DNA of 64,000 nucleotides from an uncultured Gammaproteobacteria bacterium. Its GTDB lineage: Bacteria > Pseudomonadota > Gammaproteobacteria > GCA-001735895. Below are positions 9,471 through 17,849 of the stretch, one piece after another. Location: the NCBI GenBank assembly GCA_947259485.1, contig CAMYLU010000009.1, positions 36,541 through 100,540 of the forward strand, in the 5' to 3' direction. The translations under genes and the position numbers were made by a program. The first letter of the stretch is position 1. The number at the start of each line of letters is the position of its first letter. The notes below the pieces were generated by a model that was given only the letters and a program-made list of their open reading frames with translations, ran no database searches and was not told where the DNA came from.

Positions 9471-10486
9471 GCGAAGAACGACTGATCGATCCGGATGCGA
9501 TTGCAGAAGAGTTGTCGCTGGACCGAGCGCTGCGTCCCAAGCTACTCAGTGATTACGTCGGCCAGGATGAAGTTCGCGAACAGATGGAAATATTCGTCCT
9601 GGCTGCAATAAAACGTCAGGAAGCGCTTGACCACGTATTGATATTCGGTCCACCGGGTCTTGGCAAAACAACCCTGTCGCATATCATCGCCAACGAAATG
9701 CAGGTTAACCTGCGCCAGACCTCTGGACCGGTACTGGAGAAAGCGGGCGATCTTGCGGCAATACTGACTAACCTTGAACCGCATGATGTGCTGTTTATCG
9801 ATGAAATTCATCGGCTGAGTCCGGTGGTAGAGGAAATTCTGTACCCGGCCCTGGAAGACTTTCAACTCGATATCATGATTGGCGAGGGACCTGCGGCACG
9901 TTCGATCAAGCTTGATCTGCCGCCGTTTACACTGGTGGGTGCAACCACGCGTGCGGGACTGCTAACCTCGCCCTTACGCGATCGTTTCGGGATCGTGCAT
10001 CGTCTCGAGTTTTACAGCGCCGAGGAACTGGGTCGAATTATTATGCGCTCGGCGGGTTTACTCGGGATTGAGCTTGAAGCGGAAGGGGCACGTGAAATTG
10101 CCAGCCGATCGCGCGGTACTCCGCGTATCGCCAACCGACTATTGCGACGCGCGCGCGATTACGCCGAGGTCAAGGTCGACGGCGTTATCAGTGCCGAGGT
10201 CGCCTGCGCGGCTCTGGACATGCTCAAGGTTGATAAGTCCGGACTCGACCATATGGATCGACGCCTGGTTCTGACAATGATTGATAAATTTGATGGCGGG
10301 CCGGTCGGTGTGGAAAGCCTGGCGGCCGCGATCGGCGAAGAGCGCGGCACCATCGAGGACGTCATTGAACCTTACCTGATACAGCAGGGTTACATGATGC
10401 GAACCCCGCGTGGGCGTGTGGTAACATCGCGCGCGTACTCGCATTTCGGATTTGAACATTCAAAACAGGGTGAAATCGAATTGTAG
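9467..10486 (+). CDS. ruvB: Holliday junction branch-migration ATPase RuvB
   Basis: RuvB is the hexameric AAA+ motor that drives branch migration. The 339-aa sequence has Walker A ([12 protein letters not shown]), Walker B ([10 protein letters not shown]), sensor 1 (GATTRAG), an arginine-finger region (LRDRFG), and a C-terminal winged helix ending [13 protein letters not shown]. It closes the yebC-ruvCAB unit; tolQ follows after 44 bases, with no ybgC gene between them. Confidence 0.97.
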   Translation: MSEERLIDPDAIAEELSLDRALRPKLLSDYVGQDEVREQMEIFVLAAIKRQEALDHVLIFGPPGLGKTTLSHIIANEMQVNLRQTSGPVLEKAGDLAAILTNLEPHDVLFIDEIHRLSPVVEEILYPALEDFQLDIMIGEGPAARSIKLDLPPFTLVGATTRAGLLTSPLRDRFGIVHRLEFYSAEELGRIIMRSAGLLGIELEAEGAREIASRSRGTPRIANRLLRRARDYAEVKVDGVISAEVACAALDMLKVDKSGLDHMDRRLVLTMIDKFDGGPVGVESLAAAIGEERGTIEDVIEPYLIQQGYMMRTPRGRVVTSRAYSHFGFEHSKQGEIEL

Positions 10487-10530
10487 CCAGGCCCTGCAAC
10501 TAACTTGTATAAACCAGACGAATAAACACT

Positions 10531-11205
10531 ATGAATAATGATTCACTGTTAACGCTTGTCATTAATGCCAGTATACCGGTACAGCTGGTAATGGTAATAC
10601 TGCTTGTAGCCTCGGTTTTTTCCTGGGCACTCATGTATGTCAAGCGAGGTTATATCCGCCAATCGCAGGTCGAGGCCAAAACCTTTGAGGGCCGTTTCTG
10701 GTCCGGAATAAATTTGAGTGATTTATTTGCACAGCTGAGCGTGCGCCAGGAACGACGTTTTGGCCTGGAGGCCATATTCGAAAACGGTTTTCGCGAGTTT
10801 GCACGTGCCCGCAAGGCTGACCTGAACAATAGTGAAGTCGTGCGCTCGGCGCATCGTGCGATGAAAGTTTCGATGTCACGCGAAATCGAGTTGCTCGAGA
10901 ATAACCTGCCGTTTCTTGCAACCGTCGGCTCAGTTAGCCCCTATGTTGGCTTGTTCGGTACGGTATGGGGCATTATGGAGTCGTTTCGTGCGCTTGCCGG
11001 GGTGCAGCAGGCGACGCTGGCGATGGTTGCACCCGGAATTTCAGAAGCCCTGATCGCTACCGCGATGGGCTTGCTGGCGGCGATTCCGGCGGTCGTTGCC
11101 TACAACAAGTTCACCAGTGAAATCGATGCGATGATCGTGCGTTACGAAAATTTTCTCGAGGAATTCACCGGTATCCTGCAGCGCCAGGCCCAGTCACCGA
11201 ACTAG
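10531..11205 (+). CDS. tolQ: Tol-Pal system protein TolQ
   Basis: TolQ is the multi-helix stator-like subunit of the proton-driven Tol-Pal machine that constricts the outer membrane during division. The 224-aa product has one N-terminal membrane helix (about residues 14-36), a cytoplasmic domain, and two further helices (about 128-150 and 165-190), with the SPYVGLFGTVWGIMESF and ISEALIATAMGLLAAIPAV motifs of the family. It is the first gene of tolQRAB-pal-cpoB. Confidence 0.97.
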   Translation: MNNDSLLTLVINASIPVQLVMVILLVASVFSWALMYVKRGYIRQSQVEAKTFEGRFWSGINLSDLFAQLSVRQERRFGLEAIFENGFREFARARKADLNNSEVVRSAHRAMKVSMSREIELLENNLPFLATVGSVSPYVGLFGTVWGIMESFRALAGVQQATLAMVAPGISEALIATAMGLLAAIPAVVAYNKFTSEIDAMIVRYENFLEEFTGILQRQAQSPN

Positions 11206-11216
11206 AGATTGCAACA

Positions 11217-11633
11217 GTGAAGAAGCGACGCTCGGTTTCCGAAATCAATGTAGTACCTTACATCGATGTGATGTTGGTGCTGTTGATTATCTTTATGGTA
11301 ACGGCCCCGCTGTTGAAGCAGGGGGTCGACGTTGACCTGCCTACCGCACCGGCTAATCCACTGGATGCGGAAAGCCCCGAGCCCATCGTGATTACAGTCG
11401 ATAAGGCCGGCAAGATATATCTCAACATTGCCCTGAATCCCGATGGTGAAATCAGTGCCGAGGCACTGGTAAAGCAGGTAAAAGCAGCATTGTCGAGGGA
11501 ACCAAAGCGACCGGTGATGGTACGTGGCGACGCGAATGGGCCATACCAGAATGTTGTGCAGACACTGGTACTGCTGCAGCAGGCGAATGTTGGATCGGTT
11601 GGACTGGTGACCGATCCCGAGGAAAAACTCTAG
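11217..11633 (+). CDS. tolR: Tol-Pal system protein TolR
   Basis: TolR is the ExbD/MotB-like partner of TolQ that carries the proton-binding aspartate. The 138-aa product starts at GTG. Residues 10-35 contain INVVPYIDVMLVLLIIFMV, with the essential membrane Asp17. A periplasmic domain follows. Its stop shares one base with the tolA start. Confidence 0.96.
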   Translation: MKKRRSVSEINVVPYIDVMLVLLIIFMVTAPLLKQGVDVDLPTAPANPLDAESPEPIVITVDKAGKIYLNIALNPDGEISAEALVKQVKAALSREPKRPVMVRGDANGPYQNVVQTLVLLQQANVGSVGLVTDPEEKL

Positions 11634-12589
11634 TGCTTTCAGAGTTTCGCAAACATCCCCTGGCGTTGCTGGTTTCGCTTGCTTTGCACGCGTTACTCAT
11701 AGGCCTGATGGTTTTCAATCTCAGTTCTGTCGATAAACTGCAGGACATCAAGGTCGGACCTGTTGCCAAGACCGTCCAGGCCGAGGTGGTCAATCAGCAA
11801 CAGCTCGATGCGAAGGAAAAGCAAAAGCAGCTAGAGGAGAAACGTAAACGGGAAGCCGAGAAAAAGAAGAAAGATCTCGAGGCTAAAAAACTGGCAGATA
11901 AAAAGAAAAAAGAGGCCGAAAAGAAACGCAAGGCTGAAGACAAGAAAAAAGCTGAACTAAAGCGTAAAAAAGAAGCCGAACAAAAACGTAAGCAAGAGGC
12001 AGAACGCAAGGCTACCGAAAAGCGCAAGGCGGAAGAAAAACGCAAGGCTGAAGAGCAGCGCAAAGCGGACGCTGCTAAAGCCGCCGAGGAAAAGCGCAAG
12101 GCCGAGGAAGCGCGCATTGCCGAGGAAAAGCGCAAGGCCGAGGAAGCGCGCATTGCTGAGGAAAAGCGCAAAGCCGAGGAGGCCAAGCGCGCGGAGGAAG
12201 AACGCAAACGCAAGGAGGCCGAGGAACGCCGCCTTGCCGAAGAGGAGCAAAAACGCAAGGAGGCGGAGCTTAAGGCGAAACTGCTCGCCGAGGAAAACCA
12301 GCGTCGGCTCAATTCATTGCAGGAAGCTTATAAACTGGCCATTTTTCAAAAGGTTAAGCGGAATTGGATTAGACCGGCCGGAAGTGAGAAAATACCGGAG
12401 TGCTGGGTTCGAGTACTACAAGGGCCGGGTGGAATTATTCTCGATGTCACCTTCGGCACCTGTAAAGGCAGTACCAACACATATCGCGCTTCGATCGAAA
12501 ATGCAGTTTACAAGGCAGAACCCCTGCCGAAACCAGGGGATCCGTCCTTGTTCGAGCGAGAGTTGAACTTTAATTTCAAGCCCGAGTAA
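11633..12589 (+). CDS. tolA: Tol-Pal system protein TolA
   Basis: TolA spans the periplasm to link the TolQR motor with TolB/Pal. The 318-aa product starts at GTG. Its membrane helix (about residues 10-30) carries the S-x-x-x-H motif (Ser15, His19) that couples to TolQR. Residues ~50-225 are an Ala/Glu/Lys/Arg-rich helix with internal tandem repeats. The C-terminal ~90 residues form the TolB/Pal-binding domain, with cysteines in IPECWVRV and TFGTCKG as in TonB-like TolA domains. Confidence 0.95.
   Translation: MLSEFRKHPLALLVSLALHALLIGLMVFNLSSVDKLQDIKVGPVAKTVQAEVVNQQQLDAKEKQKQLEEKRKREAEKKKKDLEAKKLADKKKKEAEKKRKAEDKKKAELKRKKEAEQKRKQEAERKATEKRKAEEKRKAEEQRKADAAKAAEEKRKAEEARIAEEKRKAEEARIAEEKRKAEEAKRAEEERKRKEAEERRLAEEEQKRKEAELKAKLLAEENQRRLNSLQEAYKLAIFQKVKRNWIRPAGSEKIPECWVRVLQGPGGIILDVTFGTCKGSTNTYRASIENAVYKAEPLPKPGDPSLFERELNFNFKPE
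12083..12190 (+). repeat. 36-bp tandem repeat inside tolA
   Basis: Two identical 36-base units (12083-12118 and 12119-12154) are followed by a degenerate third. Each encodes AEEKRKAEEARI. The exactness at DNA level suggests recent slippage in the helical linker, which would change its length by twelve residues per unit. Confidence 0.85.
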
Positions 12590-12602
12590 GATCTATAACT
12601 AA

Positions 12603-13901
12603 ATGAAACAACTAATAATATACCTGTTAGCTGGCCTCCTTTGGATTATGCCAGTGTTAGCTAATGCTGCGCTGACCATAGAAATTACCGGAGGGGTTGA
12701 GGGCGCATTGCCAATTGCAGTGGTACCGTTTGATACCTCTCGCCTGAGCAGCAAGCTGCCGGTTGATATAGCCGGGATTGTCGCCAGTGACCTGAATCGC
12801 AGTGGCGTACTGAAATCCATGGAAAGGACCAGGCTGCCCGCCAATCCGCATTACAGCAATCAGGTGCAATATGCGCGCTGGCGCACCGCCGGGCAGGATT
12901 ACCTGGTAGTTGGCAGGGTGTTGGAGAAATCCCCGGGACTTTACAACATCGAATTCCAGTTGCTTGACGTGCTTAAGCAAAAGCAGCTGCTGGGTCGTAG
13001 CATGCCTGCAAAAAAACGTAATCTGCGTTCGCGGGCTCATCAAATCAGTGATTTCATTTACGAACAAATCACCGGCACACGCGGTGCATTCAATACCCGT
13101 ATCGCTTTCGTACGTGCGCAGAAGGATGCCGCGCGCAAGTATGTACTGCAGGTCGCCGACACGGACGGGTTCAACGCCCAGAATGTGCTGGAATCCGATG
13201 AGCCGATCATGTCTCCAAGCTGGTCACCCGATGGTAAATCCCTGGCCTATGTTTCATTTGAAAACGAACGCCCGGAAATATTCATTCAGCACCTCGCAAC
13301 TGCAAGGCGTTCCAAGGTCGCGGGCTTCAGAGGTTTGAATAGCGCACCAAGCTGGTCGCCCGATGGTAAATTCCTGGCGCTGGTCCTGTCCAAGGATGGT
13401 AGCCCCGACATCTATACCTTAAACACCGCCACCAAGCGCCTCAAGCGGCTGACTACCCATCGCAGCATAGATACTGAACCGGTTTGGTCCAGCGATGGCA
13501 GGACAATAATTTTTACTTCCGATCGTGCGGGCTCACCGCAACTTTACCGTATCGACGTCGGCGGGGGGAAACCCAAACGCGTTACCTTTGAGGGCCGCTA
13601 CAATACCGCGGCCAGTTTGTCCCCTGACGGCAAGTTCATTGCCATGGTGCACGGCGAGCGGGGACAATATAAAATAGCGCAGTATGAACGTGAGACAGGA
13701 AACTTGACCGTACTCACCGATAGCTCGCTCGATGAATCACCATCGTTTTCCCCGAATGGCAAGATGGTGCTCTATGCGTCGACACGCGGAAACAACGGTT
13801 TCCTTTACGCGGTCTCGATCGACGGGCGTGCCAAACATAAATTATCCGATCAGGCCGGTGACATACGCGAACCGGTCTGGGGTCCCTTTGAAAGTAAATA
13901 A
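12603..13901 (+). CDS. tolB: Tol-Pal system beta-propeller protein TolB
   Basis: TolB is the periplasmic partner of Pal and TolA. The 432-aa product has a signal peptide (residues 1-22, cut near ANA), an N-terminal alpha/beta domain (about 23-160) and a six-bladed propeller built from repeats of the type SPSWSPDGKSLAYVS, SAPSWSPDGKFLALV and SPDGKFIAMVHGERG. It lies 13 bases after tolA. Length and repeats fit the family well. Confidence 0.97.
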   Translation: MKQLIIYLLAGLLWIMPVLANAALTIEITGGVEGALPIAVVPFDTSRLSSKLPVDIAGIVASDLNRSGVLKSMERTRLPANPHYSNQVQYARWRTAGQDYLVVGRVLEKSPGLYNIEFQLLDVLKQKQLLGRSMPAKKRNLRSRAHQISDFIYEQITGTRGAFNTRIAFVRAQKDAARKYVLQVADTDGFNAQNVLESDEPIMSPSWSPDGKSLAYVSFENERPEIFIQHLATARRSKVAGFRGLNSAPSWSPDGKFLALVLSKDGSPDIYTLNTATKRLKRLTTHRSIDTEPVWSSDGRTIIFTSDRAGSPQLYRIDVGGGKPKRVTFEGRYNTAASLSPDGKFIAMVHGERGQYKIAQYERETGNLTVLTDSSLDESPSFSPNGKMVLYASTRGNNGFLYAVSIDGRAKHKLSDQAGDIREPVWGPFESK

Positions 13902-13930
13902 TCATCACATACGAGTGGAGCAGGAATGAA

Positions 13931-14524
13931 ATGAAACTATATAACGCAATGAAAACATGGATAATCGCCGGATTAGTAGCCGTCGTCGTTACCGCCTGTG
14001 CTACCACGCAGGAAGAAATGATTGACGGTGATGGCGCGCCAATCGACGATCAGGCACAGACCGGTATGGTCGATGATGGTAGCAGTGGTGGCGCGGATGC
14101 TACCGGGCTTGATGGTGCCGACGGAGGCGACGGAATGGCTATTAGCGATATGGACGCAATCAGCAGGCTCCAACAAACCGAGGGTGCACTGGCCAACCGC
14201 ACCATTTACTTCGAGTTCGACAGCGCCAAACTCACCAGTGAGTCAATCCAGATCCTGGAAACCCACGGCAGTTTTGTCGCTGGAAACGGTGAAGTCAGTG
14301 TGCGCCTCGAAGGGCATGCCGACGAACGCGGCAGTCGTGAATACAACATTGCACTCGGTGACCGACGTGCCCAGTCTGTAAGGCGGGTGTTGCTGTTCCA
14401 GGGTGCATCGGCTGACCAGGTTGAAACCGTAAGTTATGGAGAGGAAGAACCGGCAATGCAAGGTCATACCGAGGAAGCCTGGGCCAAGAACCGTCGCGTT
14501 GAATTGATTTATACGGTGAATTGA
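13931..14524 (+). CDS. pal: Peptidoglycan-associated lipoprotein Pal
   Basis: Pal anchors the outer membrane to peptidoglycan and binds TolB. The 197-aa product has a lipoprotein signal with lipobox VTAC (lipidated Cys23), a Gly/Asp-rich linker (about 24-75) longer than in E. coli, and a C-terminal OmpA-like domain with YFEFDSAKL, LEGHADERGSREYN and LGDRRAQSVRRVL, which hold the diaminopimelate-binding Asp and Arg. An in-frame ATG six codons downstream is a possible alternative start. Confidence 0.96.
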   Translation: MKLYNAMKTWIIAGLVAVVVTACATTQEEMIDGDGAPIDDQAQTGMVDDGSSGGADATGLDGADGGDGMAISDMDAISRLQQTEGALANRTIYFEFDSAKLTSESIQILETHGSFVAGNGEVSVRLEGHADERGSREYNIALGDRRAQSVRRVLLFQGASADQVETVSYGEEEPAMQGHTEEAWAKNRRVELIYTVN

Positions 14525-14525
14525 T

Positions 14526-15479
14526 ATGAAGGTGTCGATTTATTCGATTCGCAATATTATCCTGCCAGGGATTGTGCTCGCAGCTTCAGTCAGCACCAGC
14601 GTATTTGCACAAAGTACGCTAACCCCGGAACAGCTATCGCTGCGGGTAGAGCGCCTGACCGAATTATCTCAGCGTTCCGAGGCCAAGTTATCCGCGGTTC
14701 AGGGGCAGTTGAAGAAACTGTCTGAAGAAATGTCTCGCCAGGGCCGACTCATCGATAACCGGGCGGTGCTTGACATGATTCAGCAGGTTGACGAGGTATC
14801 GGAAGATATCGGTTTACTACGCGGTGAGATCGAAGTGCAGGGTAACGATATCAATGATATCAAAAAGCGACAGCGCGAATTGTACCTCGATATCGATCGA
14901 CGCCTGCGCGACCTTGAAAGCGGTGCTACTACGCAGGCTCCAGCCGGTCAGATAAGTGTTCCCCAGGTGAGCACCACGGCATCGGCCGGGACTGCTACCA
15001 CCGGTCAGCAAACGCCTTCGGTAGAACCAACGACACCTGAGCCTGCGACATCGACGACCGCATCTGCCTCGCAGACCCCATCGGTTACCCAGAGTGCTGA
15101 AAAAGAGGCCTACCAGGCAGCTTTCGATACACTCAAGGAAGGGCGATACAAGCAGGCCAAGACCGAACTCAAGACCTTCCTGGACAAGTATCCCAATAGC
15201 AGCTTTTCCGGTAACGCCCAGTACTGGCTCGGCGAGGCGCATTACGTGACGCGCAATTTCGACCAGGGTGTTGTCGAATTCGAGAAAGTGCTTAAAACCT
15301 ACCCGACTAGCAACAAGGTGCCGGATGCGATGTTGAAGCTTGGCTATACCTTTTACGAACGCAAGCAATTTGATCAGGCCAAGGCGATACTGCAGGACCT
15401 GCGCGAACGGTTTCCCAAGACCACTGCATCGCGCCTGGCTACCAAGCGCCTGGATCGAATTCGCAAGGAGGGACACTAA
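14526..15479 (+). CDS. cpoB: Cell division coordinator CpoB (YbgF)
   Basis: CpoB couples Tol-Pal constriction with peptidoglycan synthesis at the septum. The 317-aa product has a signal peptide (cut after SVFA), a trimer-forming coiled coil (about residues 33-135), a Thr/Ser/Pro-rich linker (about 136-190) and a C-terminal TPR domain beginning EKEAYQAAFDTLKEGRYKQAK with three repeats. It starts one base after the pal stop and ends the tol operon. Confidence 0.95.
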   Translation: MKVSIYSIRNIILPGIVLAASVSTSVFAQSTLTPEQLSLRVERLTELSQRSEAKLSAVQGQLKKLSEEMSRQGRLIDNRAVLDMIQQVDEVSEDIGLLRGEIEVQGNDINDIKKRQRELYLDIDRRLRDLESGATTQAPAGQISVPQVSTTASAGTATTGQQTPSVEPTTPEPATSTTASASQTPSVTQSAEKEAYQAAFDTLKEGRYKQAKTELKTFLDKYPNSSFSGNAQYWLGEAHYVTRNFDQGVVEFEKVLKTYPTSNKVPDAMLKLGYTFYERKQFDQAKAILQDLRERFPKTTASRLATKRLDRIRKEGH

Positions 15480-15502
15480 GCCTGTCGCTTGTTAGAATTC
15501 AC

Positions 15503-15530
15503 TTGAATTCAGTCTGGGGATAGGTATTAT
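15503..15530 (+). promoter_or_regulatory. Sigma70-type promoter for tRNA-Lys
   Basis: TTGAAT (15503-15508) and TATTAT (15525-15530) are separated by 16 bases. They lie just far enough upstream of the tRNA to start transcription near 15537, nine bases before the mature 5' end. Confidence 0.6.
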
Positions 15531-15545
15531 GCCAGACCTTTCCGG

Positions 15546-15621
15546 GGGGCGTTAGCTCAGTTGGTAGAGCATCTGACTTTTAATCAGGTGGTCGGGCGTT
15601 CGAGCCGCCCACGCCCCACCA
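15546..15621 (+). tRNA. tRNA-Lys (anticodon TTT)
   Basis: A full cloverleaf can be drawn: acceptor stem GGGGCGT (15546-15552) with ACGCCCC (15611-15617), D-arm TAGCTCAGTTGGTAGAGCA, anticodon loop CTTTTAA with TTT, T-arm GGGCG-TTCGAGC-CGCCC, and an encoded CCA. The T-stem and acceptor are unusually GC-rich. Confidence 0.97.
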
Positions 15622-15746
15622 CTTTTTCCTGAAATCATCCCTTGCGCACGATAATTTTCTAATACTACTGCGTTCGTCGATATACTGATGTTATTAGTGC
15701 GATTCAAGGTACCATTGCTGATTCCGAACACCGCTGAATCAACCGG

Positions 15747-17261
15747 ATGAAGAACCAGATTACTCTAACAACACTTAATGCGCGCTACATGCACTGCGCA
15801 TTCGGACTGCGTTATTTGTTGGCGAACCTGGGGGAATTGAAGGCGGATGCCCAAATCAGGGAGTTCACGATTCAACAACGGCCAATCGATATTGCCGAGC
15901 AATTGCTCTCGCAACGACCGAAGATAATCGCTTTCAGTATTTACATCTGGAACGTGAGTGAAACCGGCGCAGTCATCGCGCTAATAAAGCAGATTTCACC
16001 GCAGACAATTATTGTTGCGGGCGGTCCAGAGGTGAGTTTTGCAGACGATTTACCGGATCTCGCTACCCAGGTGGATTACATCATTACGGGCCCGGGGGAA
16101 ATCAGTTTTCGTCAACTGTGCAAAAATTTGCTGGCAAATAAACCGGTTGCGTCAAACATCATTGCCGGCAAAACGGCCAGCCTCGATGAGCTCGAACTGC
16201 CCTATGTCCACTACAACGCTGACGATATTCGTAACCGTTTGATTTATGTTGAGGCTTCCCGCGGCTGTCCGTTCAAGTGCGAATTTTGCCTGTCTTCGCT
16301 GGACAAAACCGCTAAACCTTTCGAGCTGGATCGCTTTCTTGATGCGATGGATGATTTGTATCAGCGCGGTGCGCGCAATTTCAAGTTTATCGATCGTACC
16401 TTCAATTTAAAAATCAGCACCAGCATCGCGATACTGGAGTTTTTCCTGCAACGTATGGACGATGACCTGTACCTGCATTTTGAAGTCGTTCCGGATTACC
16501 TGCCAGAAAAACTCAAGCGGGTGTTAGCACGCTTTCCGGCCGACGCACTGCAGTTCGAAATCGGAGTGCAGACTTTTGATTCCGAGATTCAGCAGACAAT
16601 CAGTCGCAGGCAAAACAATGATAACACCTGCGATAACTTGCGTTGGTTGCGAGAAAATACCGGTGCACATATTCACGCTGATCTGATCTTCGGCTTACCC
16701 GGGGATTCACTGGATAACTTTGCCGACAGTTTTAACCAGCTGGTGTCATTGAAGCCACAGGAAATCCAGCTTGGAATTCTAAAGCGTCTGCGCGGTGCCC
16801 CGATTAACCGACATAACGATGCATACCAGCTGCGTTACAATCCTGCCGCGCCCTACAATATTCTGAGCACCCGGGATATCGATTTTGCAACCATGCAGCG
16901 GGTCAATCGGTTTGCCAGGTTCTGGGACATGATTGCAAATTCAGGTCGTTTCGGAAATACGCTACCGCAGATATTGGGGCAGCGTCCATTTGAAAACTTT
17001 CTCGAGTTAAGCGACTGCCTGTACGAGCTTGCCGGCAGCAGCTGGAAAATTTCGCTGCGTCGATTGTTTTCTTTACTGTTTATCGCACTGACTGAACAGT
17101 TGATGCTTCGACCGGACCTGGTTCGAAGTTCGCTGCTGGCTGATTACAAACGGTCGGGCCAAAAAGGGTTCCTCGATCTTGATAGCCCGAGGCTCGAAAT
17201 CGTACCTCGCTCCGGTGTTGCGAATAGACGCCAACGTCAGCATGGTCAAATCGAAATTTAA
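15747..17261 (+). CDS. B12-binding-domain radical SAM protein (DUF4080 type)
   Basis: The 504-aa protein has an N-terminal cobalamin-binding-like Rossmann domain (about residues 1-140, with FSIYIWN and VAGGPEVSF), then a radical SAM barrel. The iron-sulfur motif is C-x3-C-x2-C in ASRGCPFKCEFCLSS (about residue 175). The C-terminal ~120 residues fit the DUF4080 extension. The cobalamin-binding DxHxxG triad is not evident, so B12 may be lost. The family's reaction is unknown to me. It stands alone after tRNA-Lys; the HIT gene follows after 12 bases with AAAGGAG upstream of its start. Confidence 0.85.
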   Translation: MKNQITLTTLNARYMHCAFGLRYLLANLGELKADAQIREFTIQQRPIDIAEQLLSQRPKIIAFSIYIWNVSETGAVIALIKQISPQTIIVAGGPEVSFADDLPDLATQVDYIITGPGEISFRQLCKNLLANKPVASNIIAGKTASLDELELPYVHYNADDIRNRLIYVEASRGCPFKCEFCLSSLDKTAKPFELDRFLDAMDDLYQRGARNFKFIDRTFNLKISTSIAILEFFLQRMDDDLYLHFEVVPDYLPEKLKRVLARFPADALQFEIGVQTFDSEIQQTISRRQNNDNTCDNLRWLRENTGAHIHADLIFGLPGDSLDNFADSFNQLVSLKPQEIQLGILKRLRGAPINRHNDAYQLRYNPAAPYNILSTRDIDFATMQRVNRFARFWDMIANSGRFGNTLPQILGQRPFENFLELSDCLYELAGSSWKISLRRLFSLLFIALTEQLMLRPDLVRSSLLADYKRSGQKGFLDLDSPRLEIVPRSGVANRRQRQHGQIEI

Positions 17262-17273
17262 AAGGAGCTTTTA

Positions 17274-17711
17274 ATGGCTGCAATACACTCTCAGTTAAGC
17301 GCGGATTGCATCGCCCTGGGGCGATTTTCGTTATGTCATCTACTGTTGATGAATGATTCCAACTATCCCTGGTTTATCCTGGTGCCCGATCGTGACGACA
17401 TTCGTGAGATTTACCAGCTCGATACGGCTGATCGCGCGCAATTGATGGATGAGTCCTGCCGGCTGTCAGAGTTCATCATGAACGTGTTCGAGGGCGAGAA
17501 ACTCAATGTGGCGGCGTTGGGAAACCAGGTTCCGCAGTTACATTTGCACCACATTGTCCGTTTTACCACTGATCCTGCCTGGCCAACCCCGATCTGGGGG
17601 AGGTTTCCGGCACGCCCCTATAGCGATCAGGCGCTGGGTGAAATCAGATCAACAATTAATGGTGCGGAGCTGGATGGTTACCAGCCTGTCGCAGAGAGCT
17701 ACCTCGCGTAA
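17274..17711 (+). CDS. HIT-family (histidine triad) protein
   Basis: The 145-aa protein matches the HIT nucleotide-hydrolase fold: an N-terminal strand/helix, SNYPWFILVPDR, and near residue 90 the triad region QLHLHHIVRF. The first His of HxHxHxx is Gln here, while the middle (nucleophile) and third His remain; this variant is common in the subfamily with a following DPAWPxPxWG block, which is also present. It probably cleaves a nucleotide phosphoramidate or similar small substrate. It is likely co-transcribed with the radical SAM gene. Confidence 0.85.
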   Translation: MAAIHSQLSADCIALGRFSLCHLLLMNDSNYPWFILVPDRDDIREIYQLDTADRAQLMDESCRLSEFIMNVFEGEKLNVAALGNQVPQLHLHHIVRFTTDPAWPTPIWGRFPARPYSDQALGEIRSTINGAELDGYQPVAESYLA

Positions 17712-17799
17712 CACCCGCAGCGCACAGGGTCAAAAGCCAATGCTGTGGGCTGAAGTGGAAACAATACGATCAAATAATTAGCACTTACACATTATCCCG

Positions 17800-17848
17800 T
17801 TTTACACTTGGCGCCTGGAATGGTTATGCAATCGAAGGTAGTGTAAAA
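17800..17848 (+). promoter_or_regulatory. Long-range inverted repeat ending at the hyuA start
   Basis: TTTTACACT (17800-17808) and AGTGTAAAA (17840-17848) are exact inverted copies 31 bases apart. The second arm ends one base before the hyuA ATG and occupies the ribosome-binding position, where no good Shine-Dalgarno is seen. A related half-site TTACAC lies at 17785. It could be an operator or a translation-control stem. Confidence 0.4.
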
Positions 17849-17849
17849 A

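Noticed and set aside
11794..12312. 172-residue Ser/Ala/Arg-rich minus-strand frame
   Set aside because: It is the shadow of the Lys/Glu/Ala-rich tolA repeat region, with no start signal.
14817..15476. 219-residue minus-strand frame opposite cpoB
   Set aside because: Arg/Gly-rich shadow of the CpoB linker and TPR region.
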